This document shows, piece by piece, positions 8,089-15,762 of a DNA stretch of 29,440 bases. Made by a program: the position numbers and the translations under genes. Position 1 is the first letter of the stretch; each line of letters opens with the position of its first letter. The DNA comes from a virus: positions 1-29,440 of IMG/VR virus record IMGVR_UViG_3300045996_002627. The stretch is one strand, 5' to 3'. The notes beneath the pieces are model-generated. The model did no database searches and had not been told where the DNA came from. It saw only the letters and a list, made by a program, of their open reading frames with translations.

Positions 8089-8883
8089 CTACCCCATGAG
8101 CGAAAGCAGCGCTTTGCGATCCATCTGGCCCCCCGCGGCCTCCTGCGCCTGCTTCATCAACTGCTGGAAGAAGTCATCGTCGGTCGGCACCATCGTGTTC
8201 AGCTTCTCGGTCAGCGGATCCGTGGTGTTCTGCGCCACCGGCCCGCCACCGGGCATCTCAGCCTGCACCTCCGGGCCACCCTCTCCGCCCTCCGGACTCC
8301 ACCCGCCCCACGTGCCCTTGCCGGTCTTGAACCCGGTGATGATGTCCCCAATCCCTTCCCGCCCATCGAAGTTCCGCCACTTGCTCAAGTTCCGCGCATC
8401 GAGCTTGTCGTCGCCCGCAGCCGAGAACTGGGCGCCGTTGATGTCCGCGGCGTTCAGCGCCTCGATCAACCCCTCCTGATTCAGCCCCTTGGTCGGATCG
8501 AAATTGCTCAACACCGTGAGCATCTTGTAGCGCTCACTCATGTCGTCCCAGCCCCGCCCGAACTTCTCGCTCGGGTTGGCCGCATCCGTGCTCCACGCCC
8601 CCATCTGACCGGCATACTTCCCGAGCTTGCGGTAATCCGGCTTCTCGGGCGCCTCACTCACCGGCTTCCCATCTACTTCGAGCGGGGAAGTCGGCGGCGC
8701 GGCAAACGGAGCGATCGTGGACGATGGCACGTCTTCTGCACTGGCACCCAGCGCATTTCCCAACATCCCACCTTCGAGCGCTCCCATCGCCGACTTCATG
8801 CCCTCTTCAGGCTTCGCAATCGACTTCTTGATCGCCCCGGTGATCGGATCGTCTTCCTCTTGGTAGTCAGCTAGGTTTGCCAT
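8089..8883 (-). CDS. Hypothetical virion protein, 264 residues
   Basis: I do not recognise a family. The N-terminus is acidic and short (MANLADYQEEDDPITGAIKK), followed by a Gly/Ala stretch with small residues (EGGMLGNALGASAED), a Pro-rich linker, and a globular-looking segment at about 90-200 containing many Trp, Tyr and Phe (YAGQMGAWSTDAANPSEKFG; KWRNFDGREGIGDIITGFKT; TWGGWSPEG). The C-terminus is helical (LTEKLNTMVPTDDDFFQQLM). There is no membrane or signal segment. It is followed 3 bp later by the 360-residue gene and preceded by the 48-residue coiled-coil gene, so it is part of the leftward virion operon. Confidence 0.58.
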   Translation of the reverse strand: MANLADYQEEDDPITGAIKKSIAKPEEGMKSAMGALEGGMLGNALGASAEDVPSSTIAPFAAPPTSPLEVDGKPVSEAPEKPDYRKLGKYAGQMGAWSTDAANPSEKFGRGWDDMSERYKMLTVLSNFDPTKGLNQEGLIEALNAADINGAQFSAAGDDKLDARNLSKWRNFDGREGIGDIITGFKTGKGTWGGWSPEGGEGGPEVQAEMPGGGPVAQNTTDPLTEKLNTMVPTDDDFFQQLMKQAQEAAGGQMDRKALLSLMG

Positions 8884-8887
8884 AGGG

Positions 8888-9034
8888 TCATTTTACAGGG
8901 TTGGCAGGGGTTTTGCTTTCCGCACCCTTCTGCTGCTCATGCTTGAGCTGTTCGATCTCCCCTTTGAGCAGCCGGTTCTCGACCGTCAGCTCGCCAATCA
9001 GCGCCAACAGATCCTTCACACTCGCCTTCAGCAT
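8888..9034 (-). CDS. 48-residue leucine-zipper-like protein
   Basis: This short gene fills the space between two longer virion genes. It begins at ATG 9034 with an excellent AAGGGGGAG site about 4 nt upstream, and ends with TGA at 8888-8890. The protein starts MLKASVKDLLALIGELTVEN and continues with a heptad pattern of leucines and isoleucines at residues 9-30 (LLALIGELTVENRLLKGEIEQL), then a polar tail (KHEQQKGAESKTPANPVK). A short parallel coiled coil is likely, which might act as an oligomerisation element or small virion chaperone. The start site is strongly supported; the function is unknown. Confidence 0.7.
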   Translation of the reverse strand: MLKASVKDLLALIGELTVENRLLKGEIEQLKHEQQKGAESKTPANPVK

Positions 9035-9043
9035 CACTCCCCC

Positions 9044-9775
9044 TTACGGATTGGTCGCAATGACCTTGACCGTGCCATCGCCGAATTTCACCTTGAGATC
9101 CCCGTCCGCGGTGTCCACGTAGATCCGTGCCCGCCCAGCAATCGCAGCCGGCGCCGCCACGCCATCCCCCAGGTTCAAATGCGAGGCGAACAGATCAAAC
9201 GCCGCGCACTCATCGAACGTGAGATCCGCATCGGTGCGGTCGCCCAGCTTCACGGTGCTCAAGCCATCTTCACTTGGACTGAGGAGGTAGCTCGCCGCGC
9301 CCACCCGATACAGCTTCAACACCTCTCGCGCGCCGGTCACATCGAACCACCCAAGCGAGGCATTGAACGAGTCGTCCGACACGATCATCGCCCACGCCTG
9401 ATCCCCGCTCAGGCTGGGGAGATGAATCCCCGCACCTACCGCGCCGGTCCCTGATCCCCCACTCACCTGCAACCCGATCTCGATCGTCCCTTCCACACTC
9501 CCGGTGACATCGAGCCCGGTGATTGTCACCTCGTCTCCAAACGCCCCCGTCCCGCCAAAGTGCCCATGACCATCGGCATCGAGATCCCCGGTGTGTCCCG
9601 TCTCCTCATCCTTGCTCAAGGTCAACGACCATGCCGTCACATCGGCATGGCCATCGTCCTCGGTATGCTCAGTCAACCACCCCGCGTTGATCTTGATCCC
9701 CAGGTTCTCGAATTCCTCGGCCACTCCCTTGCCCAAGGAGCTGACCGTCTCGCGCATGATCAACCCGAGCTGCAT
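9044..9775 (-). CDS. Phage structural protein, probable tail appendage
   Basis: This gene encodes 243 residues from ATG 9775, whose A/T overlaps the TAA stop of the upstream gene by one base; a longer in-frame start inside that gene is unlikely. Residues 1-30 are helical (MQLGLIMRETVSSLGKGVAE), followed by Gly/Asp/Thr-rich beta sequence, a compact region (FDECAAFDLFASHLNLGDGV) and a C-terminal beta segment ARIYVDTADGDLKVKFGDGT. That closing module, a statement of a label, a D-x-D-G loop and K-V-K-F-G-D-G, is common at the end of phage tail or baseplate-side structural proteins. It probably attaches to, or caps, the nozzle-like protein encoded just upstream. The specific role is unknown. Confidence 0.65.
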   Translation of the reverse strand: MQLGLIMRETVSSLGKGVAEEFENLGIKINAGWLTEHTEDDGHADVTAWSLTLSKDEETGHTGDLDADGHGHFGGTGAFGDEVTITGLDVTGSVEGTIEIGLQVSGGSGTGAVGAGIHLPSLSGDQAWAMIVSDDSFNASLGWFDVTGAREVLKLYRVGAASYLLSPSEDGLSTVKLGDRTDADLTFDECAAFDLFASHLNLGDGVAAPAAIAGRARIYVDTADGDLKVKFGDGTVKVIATNP

Positions 9776-12357
9776 TACCCCGCCTCCGTGCCTGAAGTCG
9801 GCCGGATCGCCACGCCCTCCAGCGTCCACGTTTGTTCAAGGTCCGCACCCGAATAGCTCTCGGGATCTCCTACCTCGAACTGGGCCTGCTCCAACTCCGC
9901 CATCGCCAGATCATCGAACTGCACGGTGGTGTATGCCTCACCACTCCCGACAATGCTCTGGGGCTGTGCCCGCTTCTCCTCCAGTCCCGTGTTCCGAATC
10001 GCCGCGACTTCGATCTCCGAGTCCGATGCCTTGGCCACCAGCACGGCGCCGTCGATCTCAAACTCCGAGAACAGCTCACCGAGCTGAAACGCCTTCGATA
10101 CCAGATACCCCCGAAACCGCGTGCCATCGTCCGTCACGCCCTGATCCGCAATCACCAGATTGCTCGTCACCGCCGTGCCGGGCGCCAAGTGCGGCCGGAG
10201 CTTGTTGGTCGTCACATCGGGAAACAGAATCGCGCTCACCGCGGTTGCAATGTTCCCGGTGTAGTCGGTCCAGGATCGCTGTCGGATGTTGAAGCACGCG
10301 AGGTAGTTCGGCACCGCGCTCGAATCCAGCGTCAGGGCATACCACACCAGCCAGTGCTTCGGATAGAACACCACCACCGCCGACACACTCGCATTGAGGT
10401 TGATCCGTGCCGCCAGCGCTCGCCGCTTCTGCATCAGATCCTCCAACCCATTCGCCCCGTAGCGGCACGCCCCGACGTTTTGATCCGTGAAATACACGCA
10501 CGCGATCCCGTGCTCGTCAGTCCCCGCGTGTGCCGCTCTCGGCAGACACCCTCGGCTCGGACTGATCTGCACCGAGTCATACGCCTTGCTCGGCCGACCA
10601 CTCCTCACCAGCTTGTGCATCTGGCTGTTTTTGAACGCCCAGATCCCGCCCATCACCGCCGGCATGAGCATGGTCAGCCCGCCCGAATTCAGCCCGAGGA
10701 GATCGAGAAAGAACCGCGCCGTCGCCGGCACGCGCTCATCGTTCCCCACCCCCAGATCCGCTCGCAGCGGAGTCCAGCTCACGCGCGAGTCATTCACCGG
10801 GGTGTAGGGCGATCCGCCCAGCAGCAATCGATCCTCATCCGCGGCAAGGTGGTTCGCCGCCGGCAGCGGGGTGTATTCCGTCAACGCCTCCGACAGATCC
10901 CCGATGTCCGCATACCCTGCCGCCAACGTCTGCGTGTCTACATACGTCAACGTCGCTACCGCGAAGCTCCCCACGCGGTAGAACAGGTTGTTGTCAATGG
11001 ACAACTCCAGCTCCCAGTGTGTCTCCACGCTGCCTGACGTAAACCCTCCGCCACTCGGCCGGGACCACGTGATGCTCGCATCCCCCCCACTCGGGGTGAA
11101 CGTCTGCACCGCACTCGGCTCCGATCGCAGCACTGTGACCCCGTTGACCACCTGGGTCCACCTTACTCGCCCATACCGTGTGCCACTCAGCGTGCCCGCA
11201 CCACCCGAGTCTGCCGCCGTGGGAGCCGCAGCGGGGGCATCCAACCCTGACCACCGCAACACCGTTCCGTCCCACACATGAGTGCGATCGGCATAGGTCG
11301 TTCCGTGCAGCGCCAGGAAGAACTTCCCATGCAAACTCACCCCATTTGACCCGTGCGCGGTGCTCAGAAACGCGCCGACCTTGTAGTTGACCACTGGCAC
11401 ACCGCCCTGCCACCCTCCAGCCTGCGTCCGACGATCCAACCGCCCATAGGAATCAATCGCCCACAGCTCGTCATCTGCGACATCGTTCGTCGGCTGGAAG
11501 CGCATCAAATCCTTCAGCGGCACCCCACCAGAACTACTCACTCCCACCAGCGCGTAGAGCACCGAAGCCCATTGCACCGAAGCCGACAACTCGTGCACCC
11601 AGAAGTTTGTCGGCAGCATGCCGATCTTCGCTGCGCTGGCCACCCGCGCCGAACCGTTGATCACCGTCGAGGACTCCAGTGTCCCTACCGGATCCAGTGT
11701 CAACGTCGCATTGCCATACGCCAACGCATTGATCGACATCGATTCAGCGTTGTGTGAGTTGTTGCTCTGTGTCGGCGCCTCCGACGTGCCACTCGTGGTC
11801 GTCGCAAACGCCGGGCTCGCCGCCGTGTCCACGTTGTCCCACCGCTCGGCAATCACGCTCGCATCCGCCGCCCCGCTCAACGTCACGGCCACCGTGCCGC
11901 TCAGCGCCGGGTTGCGCTTATACCACACCTCCACTCGACTTCCCAGCGTCACCCCGGCAAGAAACGTCAGCGCTTCGCCGTTATACGTCACCGCCGTCAC
12001 GGTGCCGGCGCTCACCGTGATCGTCACCATCATGATCTGATTCGTGTTCGGGCCGGCGTGTGCCGTGCTCACCACATTCCCACTATTCGCCGCCAGCCAC
12101 CCACCCGTGTTCCGCTGGGCCATTGTCGGCACGGCTCGCGCGAATACACTGTTGGTGAACACCAAAGGAGAGCACCCACCCCGTTTGGTGCCAAGCTGTC
12201 CTTCCCGAAAATCCACGTTCACCGCCTCGGTGCACTCGTTCGGTGCCAGCGACATCGGTGAATCGCCGTCGTTGATCCCGCCCCGGAGATCGAAAATCTT
12301 CAGATATTTATCAGCCACGATAGGTGCCCCACCAGAATCCCCACCACCACTGGCCAT
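9775..12357 (-). CDS. Nozzle-like tail protein (T7 gp12-type beta-propeller candidate)
   Basis: This gene encodes up to 860 residues. The start of the fold, KIFDLRGGINDGDSPMSLAP followed by NECTEAVNVDFREGQLGTKRGG, is the pattern seen at the N-terminus of T7 gp12-like tubular/nozzle proteins and related phage propeller proteins: an L-x-GG-x-N element, PNE, N-x-D and a G-x-L-x-K-R-x-G turn. The rest is beta-rich with repeated blade-like segments (TYADRTHVWDGTVLRWSGLD, RYGRVRWTQVVNGVTVLRSE). It follows the head-tail adaptor gene, as in podoviruses. The start is uncertain: ATG 12357 gives 46 bp overlap with the adaptor, while GTG 12318 (V-A-D-K) gives only 8 bp overlap, has GGTGGGG upstream, and removes a Gly/Ser-rich extension that looks like a by-product of the overlapping Trp/Gly codons. 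Confidence 0.72.
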   Translation of the reverse strand: MASGGGDSGGAPIVADKYLKIFDLRGGINDGDSPMSLAPNECTEAVNVDFREGQLGTKRGGCSPLVFTNSVFARAVPTMAQRNTGGWLAANSGNVVSTAHAGPNTNQIMMVTITVSAGTVTAVTYNGEALTFLAGVTLGSRVEVWYKRNPALSGTVAVTLSGAADASVIAERWDNVDTAASPAFATTTSGTSEAPTQSNNSHNAESMSINALAYGNATLTLDPVGTLESSTVINGSARVASAAKIGMLPTNFWVHELSASVQWASVLYALVGVSSSGGVPLKDLMRFQPTNDVADDELWAIDSYGRLDRRTQAGGWQGGVPVVNYKVGAFLSTAHGSNGVSLHGKFFLALHGTTYADRTHVWDGTVLRWSGLDAPAAAPTAADSGGAGTLSGTRYGRVRWTQVVNGVTVLRSEPSAVQTFTPSGGDASITWSRPSGGGFTSGSVETHWELELSIDNNLFYRVGSFAVATLTYVDTQTLAAGYADIGDLSEALTEYTPLPAANHLAADEDRLLLGGSPYTPVNDSRVSWTPLRADLGVGNDERVPATARFFLDLLGLNSGGLTMLMPAVMGGIWAFKNSQMHKLVRSGRPSKAYDSVQISPSRGCLPRAAHAGTDEHGIACVYFTDQNVGACRYGANGLEDLMQKRRALAARINLNASVSAVVVFYPKHWLVWYALTLDSSAVPNYLACFNIRQRSWTDYTGNIATAVSAILFPDVTTNKLRPHLAPGTAVTSNLVIADQGVTDDGTRFRGYLVSKAFQLGELFSEFEIDGAVLVAKASDSEIEVAAIRNTGLEEKRAQPQSIVGSGEAYTTVQFDDLAMAELEQAQFEVGDPESYSGADLEQTWTLEGVAIRPTSGTEAG

Positions 12358-12973
12358 CCTCGCCCTGTTTGATCGTCAGATACGATCGCACCGAGCAGAA
12401 GTAACGCAACTCGCCCAACCGATCCTTGAACTTTCCTTCCATCCCCTGCGCCAACCCTGCTTTCTCCAGCTTCATCAACTCATCCGCGGTCGCCCCAAAC
12501 ACCAGCGTGTCGTGGAAGTCCTCGGGCAGCGCCGGGATATCGCCATCCGCGCTCATGTCCGTTCCAGTGACGATTCCGTCAATGGTCAAGTCATACGCAT
12601 CATCCGGCTTCGGCCAGATACTCAGCGTCACCGTGGTCGCGTTGTGGCGGGAGATCACGAAATACTGGGGTGCCCCTTCGACACTCGCATCGGGATCCAG
12701 ATTCCGAATGAAGTCCTGGGTCTTCTCGATCAGCACCCGGTTGCCGGCGGGATACGTCACCGTGATTGGATGCACCAGCCCTGCAACGGCATAACTCACC
12801 GTGCCCGCCACCGTGGCCTGTGACACCGTGCCGAACCTGACGCTACTCAAGCCGCAGCTTGTCGCCACGGCTCGATAGCGCTCGTTGAGAAAGTCTTTGA
12901 TCCGGCTGCGCGAGTCTGGACTCGTCAGCTTCAGCCGGTCCATCACACGATTCTGCAACTGTAGGAACGTCAC
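12311..12973 (-). CDS. Head-to-tail adaptor protein
   Basis: This gene encodes 220 residues from GTG 12973, with AAGGGGTG about 5 nt upstream. The N-terminus MTFLQLQNRVMDRLKL followed by RSRIKDFLNERYRAV and the later PALPEDFHDTLVFGATADEL form the pattern of podoviral adaptor proteins (SU10/T7 gp11-type), which ring the portal and dock the nozzle. The centre is beta-rich (FVISRHNATTVTLSIWPKPD), as in that family. The C-terminus is unusual: GQWWWGFWWGTYRG, with five Trp in fourteen residues. Position between capsid-proximal genes and the nozzle-like protein supports the call. No homology search was run. Confidence 0.75.
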   Translation of the reverse strand: MTFLQLQNRVMDRLKLTSPDSRSRIKDFLNERYRAVATSCGLSSVRFGTVSQATVAGTVSYAVAGLVHPITVTYPAGNRVLIEKTQDFIRNLDPDASVEGAPQYFVISRHNATTVTLSIWPKPDDAYDLTIDGIVTGTDMSADGDIPALPEDFHDTLVFGATADELMKLEKAGLAQGMEGKFKDRLGELRYFCSVRSYLTIKQGEDGQWWWGFWWGTYRG

Positions 12974-12995
12974 GGTGTCACCCCTTATCTACTGA

Positions 12996-13610
12996 CTAGA
13001 AGACCTCTTCTTCGTCATCGAACTGACCGCGCCGACGCCGCTCCTCCTTGGCCTCACGCTCGGCGATGATCGCCCTGAGCATCAGGGTCATCGAGGGATA
13101 CTGCGTATACATCTCGATTCGCATGTCGTTCTTCGCCCCGGCCCACTGGAGGTTGATCTCCCCCTCGTTGTTCCGCTGCACTTCGACCTTGCGATCCAGA
13201 TACCGCCCCGGCTTGAGCTTGTTGAACAAGTGAATCTCCTCCTCGCTGTGGGTCAGCGGGTTGAGGAGGATCCCGTGGAGATACGTGTTCCGAGTGAACT
13301 TCGGTCGCACCCGCTTCCCTTCCGGGTTCCACGGGCTGGTCGGCTTGATCTCACTGTAGGAAAGCTGCCTGACCGACTCATCCCGGGTGACGATCTTCTC
13401 CATGCTCTCGGCGACTCGCACCATTGCCGCGAAGCCCTGCTCCATCGTCGGAGGTGCACTGTTCGCCTCCCCACTCCCCTCGGCATAGGCCGGGGGCTGG
13501 AGCTGATCCCCGCTATTCGGGTTGTTCAGCAGATCATCCGAGTCGAAGACCACCTTGGTCGGGGGGAGATCCTTGAGCGATTCCTTGGTCACTACCTTGT
13601 CGTTTGCCAT
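12996..13610 (-). CDS. Hypothetical virion-operon protein, 204 residues
   Basis: I do not recognise a family. The start ATG 13610 has AGGAG about 10 nt upstream. Residues 1-60 are disordered-looking and polar (KDLPPTKVVFDSDDLLNNPN, PPAYAEGSGEANSAPP). Residues about 80-200 carry a globular segment with basic patches and an HSEEEIHLFNKLKPGRYLDR stretch, then Trp/Met-rich sequence (INLQWAGAKNDMRIEMYTQY). The C-terminus is first strongly basic (AEREAKEERRRRG) then acidic (QFDDEEEVF). It is the first gene after the strong terminator at 13682-13727 and precedes the adaptor gene, so it may be a minor head or neck component. There is no evidence for an enzymatic role. Confidence 0.6.
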   Translation of the reverse strand: MANDKVVTKESLKDLPPTKVVFDSDDLLNNPNSGDQLQPPAYAEGSGEANSAPPTMEQGFAAMVRVAESMEKIVTRDESVRQLSYSEIKPTSPWNPEGKRVRPKFTRNTYLHGILLNPLTHSEEEIHLFNKLKPGRYLDRKVEVQRNNEGEINLQWAGAKNDMRIEMYTQYPSMTLMLRAIIAEREAKEERRRRGQFDDEEEVF

Positions 13611-13681
13611 GACTACCTACTCCTGTATCGGAGGTGCCCGCCGGGACTTTGGACTCCAGCGAACGAGTGGATGGTGATCGT

Positions 13682-13727
13682 AGAAAAACCTCTCCCTGGC
13701 CCGATCACCGGAAGCCAAGGAGAGGTT
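13682..13727 (-). terminator. Intrinsic terminator after the decoration-like gene
   Basis: On the minus strand a 14-bp stem (AACCTCTCCTTGGC with GCCAGGGAGAGGTT, one G-U wobble) with a 13-nt loop is followed directly by a run of T residues (TTTTTC). It lies about 18 nt after the stop of the gene at 13745 and is a strong rho-independent terminator by inspection. Confidence 0.82.
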
Positions 13728-13744
13728 CGAGTTGTCACTCAGCC

Positions 13745-14215
13745 TTAGCCGAGTGAGTCGCTGACCGAGGGGTAGCTCACCTGGATCGTGGCGAAGTTCG
13801 CCGCGTCCACCGAGCGGAACACCGCGCCGAGCACCTGATCACCCGCGACCACGGTGTCATCGACACGACCCGCGGTTCCGTCGATGTAGACCTTCGAGTT
13901 GTCCACGATACCCGCATCGCACGACACCGAGCAGGTGCCGTGAATCAGATACCAACCGAACTCGCTGGTCGAATCGACCGCCGCCTGGGCAATCGCCACC
14001 GGGCCAATCGCGTTCGCGACCACCAGGGTGCTCAGACCCGCCTCGTCATACGTGACCACCGACCCCGCGACCGTGGAGCCCACGCCCGTGAGGTAGATGT
14101 ATTCGTTGCCGGCGGCGTCGAAGCCGCGCGTCAGAAGGGGGCAAGCCTTGGCCGAATCCACCGCAGTGGTATCGCCCTGCACATAACCCCCAGGATATCC
14201 AACAAGCTGTGCCAT
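13745..14215 (-). CDS. Head decoration-like protein
   Basis: This gene encodes 156 residues from ATG 14215, with AGAGG about 8 nt upstream; an in-frame start at 14248 would begin in the intergenic hairpin region and is rejected. The sequence is small-residue and beta-rich without a membrane segment (MAQLVGYPGGYVQGDTTAVD, NEYIYLTGVGSTVAGSVVTY, AAVDSTSEFGWYLIHGTCSV, VLGAVFRSVDAANFATIQVS). Size, fold type and position directly after the major capsid gene fit a capsid decoration or cementing protein. Two cysteines occur in GTCSVSCDAG. It shares a transcript with the capsid gene, separated by a stable hairpin, and the transcript ends at the terminator that follows. No specific family could be recognised. 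Confidence 0.65.
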   Translation of the reverse strand: MAQLVGYPGGYVQGDTTAVDSAKACPLLTRGFDAAGNEYIYLTGVGSTVAGSVVTYDEAGLSTLVVANAIGPVAIAQAAVDSTSEFGWYLIHGTCSVSCDAGIVDNSKVYIDGTAGRVDDTVVAGDQVLGAVFRSVDAANFATIQVSYPSVSDSLG

Positions 14216-14249
14216 GTTCGTAACCTCTGATGAAACTTGGTTGAACAAT

Positions 14250-14273
14250 GGGGTGAGGATTACTCCCCACCCC
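14250..14273 (-). other. Stable hairpin with GNRA tetraloop between capsid and decoration genes
   Basis: Minus strand: GGGGTGGGGA, loop GTAA, TCCTCACCCC, a 10-bp stem with one wobble and a GNRA-type tetraloop. It is not followed by a clear T run, so it looks more like an mRNA stabiliser, processing site or partial terminator than a full terminator. Confidence 0.6.
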
Positions 14274-14283
14274 GTTGCGTCTA

Positions 14284-15219
14284 CTACACCTCGGCGAGCA
14301 CGAACACGCGGCTACGCGCGCTCACGACAGCCTGAAGCATCGTGTAAATGAAGAACCGGAAGCCGTTGCCGTTGTCGATCTCCTGCGTCTCGCCCTTCTG
14401 GCGCTTCGCACCCTTGTAGAACAGGAGCTTGAAGACCTTGGGGTTGAGGCCGTAGATTCGCGCCGTCGCGTGCTGCGAGAAGATCATCTTCCCGGTCTTG
14501 AACGCGATGTTCTTGCGGCCGGCGTCGAAGGCATCCTTGCCGACATACCGCTGGAGCGTGCTCTGCGTGCCCTCGTAGACCGCGTGCGAGTCCGCATCGG
14601 TCACGAACAGGGACGGCGCCGAACCACCCGAGCCCTTGCTTGCCTGATTCCAGGCCAGCGTCAGCTTGGCGATCATGTCGGTGCCCGCCGCGAGATACGT
14701 GCCGGCGATGTTGCGCCAGAAGGTATCCAGGGTGGAGTTGATGCCACCCACGGTGCCGGTGCCCGCGTCCGCGATGAGGTTCTGGAGGCCGAGGAAGCCG
14801 TTGGTGCTGGTCGAGAAGAGTTTCTGCTCGATCAGGTCGTCATGCGTCTCGAAGGCGTTGGTGAGCAGCGCCTTGACGAAATCGACCTTCTGGTTCTCCT
14901 CGGGGTTCTTGGCGTCGTCGCCCTTCGACCACACAACCGGAACCGAGAGCTGCGCGGGGTCGTAGACCGCGGCCGTCAGCACGTCGGTCTTGCCCATCGC
15001 CATCGGATCCAGGTCATTCACGAGGAACTGCGCACCGGGGTTGCGCCGATAATCCAGCGGGACTTCGATCTGCGGACCACCAGGGATGGTCTTGATCGCT
15101 CCCACCGATTCCAGCTCGCGCATGAACGCGCTCTCCGCCCACTGGTTGGCGGGCTTCCGCGCTTCGGCAAGCACGGCGTTGTAGCTGGAAGCCACAATCT
15201 GCGAAATGGTCAGTGCCAT
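14284..15219 (-). CDS. Major capsid protein
   Basis: This gene encodes 311 residues, normal for HK97-fold phage capsid proteins. The N-terminus MALTISQIVASSYNAVLAEA is a helical arm; the centre IEVPLDYRRNPGAQFLVNDL and TDVLTAAVYDPAQLSVPVVW resemble the E-loop and P-domain strands; VDFVKALLTNAFETHDDLIE fits the spine helix; PSLFVTDADSHAVYEG and ARIYGLNPKVFKLLFYKGAK fit the A-domain. A long N-terminal propeptide is absent, and a scaffold-like protein is encoded elsewhere in the operon. ATG 15219 has an AGGTGA site upstream. The gene has its own promoter candidate about 170 nt upstream and an intervening terminator, which suggests separate control for high capsid output. Assignment rests on pattern and context. 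Confidence 0.85.
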   Translation of the reverse strand: MALTISQIVASSYNAVLAEARKPANQWAESAFMRELESVGAIKTIPGGPQIEVPLDYRRNPGAQFLVNDLDPMAMGKTDVLTAAVYDPAQLSVPVVWSKGDDAKNPEENQKVDFVKALLTNAFETHDDLIEQKLFSTSTNGFLGLQNLIADAGTGTVGGINSTLDTFWRNIAGTYLAAGTDMIAKLTLAWNQASKGSGGSAPSLFVTDADSHAVYEGTQSTLQRYVGKDAFDAGRKNIAFKTGKMIFSQHATARIYGLNPKVFKLLFYKGAKRQKGETQEIDNGNGFRFFIYTMLQAVVSARSRVFVLAEV

Positions 15220-15254
15220 GTCACGTCACCTATTGATGCGTGCGGACTTGGCTG

Positions 15255-15317
15255 AAAAAAGAAAAGGAGCCCAGTCGCGCACAAGTTGAACACTTGTTAC
15301 GGCGCGCAACTGAGCCC
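15255..15317 (-). terminator. Strong intrinsic terminator or attenuator upstream of the capsid gene
   Basis: Minus strand: a long imperfect stem (GGGCTCAGTTGCGC paired with GCGCGACTGGGCTC, with wobbles), an inner perfect stem ACAAGT/ACTTGT with a 5-nt loop, then TTTTCTTTTTT. It ends about 36 nt before the capsid start codon and lies downstream of the promoter candidate at 15392-15421. It may stop read-through from upstream genes and also attenuate the capsid promoter. Confidence 0.8.
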
Positions 15318-15391
15318 ATATCGAAGGGCGTCAATCAGAGGTGCCGGGGTGCCATCACCTGTATCGTCGGTGTCGGCGGTTACGTGAGCAC

Positions 15392-15421
15392 ACTATGGCA
15401 TGAGTCTTGCGCGGATGTCAA
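15392..15421 (-). promoter_or_regulatory. Leftward promoter for the capsid unit
   Basis: Minus strand: TTGACA (15421-15416), 18-bp spacer, CATAGT (15397-15392), within the string ATGCCATAGTG. The core is identical over 12 nt to the promoter at 24633-24662, which also has an 18-bp spacer. The -35 overlaps the stop of the zinc-ribbon gene. The expected RNA start is near 15385, giving a leader of about 165 nt before the capsid gene. Confidence 0.65.
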
Positions 15422-15762
15422 ATCCAGCGTGAAAGATGCTTGTCGGTCGGGCCACACCAGCCGTTCTCACTCAGCTCACAGCCGTTGGGAAACATGTCCG
15501 ATCGATGCGCTGCCAGCACCGCTTTCAACTCGGTGCGGCTATATACCTTCCGCCCCGGCTCGATGTGCTCCATGACCATGCCCCCTGGAATGTCATCCGG
15601 GATCACACCCCCCACCCGCTTGAGGATCGCTTCGGGGAACGTCTCCCCGCCGCACACCTCACACGCGATCTCACTGATCTCCGTGCTCCAGGCGAGTTTC
15701 TTGGTGACGTGGTGGCAGCTCAGACACCCCAGTCGCCACTCTTTCATGATCATCCGCATCAC
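15418..15762 (-). CDS. Zinc-ribbon protein, unknown role
   Basis: This gene encodes 114 residues. A zinc ribbon is formed by CLSCHH (C-x2-C) and CEVCGG (C-x2-C) about 20 residues apart at the N-terminus, reading as two zinc knuckles. The second half (VIPDDIPGGMVMEHIEPGRK then VYSRTELKAVLAAHRSDMFP) is a region I associate with small conserved phage proteins of unknown function found near capsid genes; two further cysteines occur at the C-terminus (NGCELSENGWCG). It could be a nucleic-acid or protein-binding accessory factor. It is 1 bp downstream of the methyltransferase gene and its stop overlaps the -35 of the capsid promoter. I do not assign a function. Confidence 0.65.
   Translation of the reverse strand: MMRMIMKEWRLGCLSCHHVTKKLAWSTEISEIACEVCGGETFPEAILKRVGGVIPDDIPGGMVMEHIEPGRKVYSRTELKAVLAAHRSDMFPNGCELSENGWCGPTDKHLSRWI

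Noticed and set aside
9832-11037. Rightward 401-codon frame opposite the nozzle-like gene
   Set aside because: Composition is Arg/His-rich and it lies fully inside a supported leftward gene.
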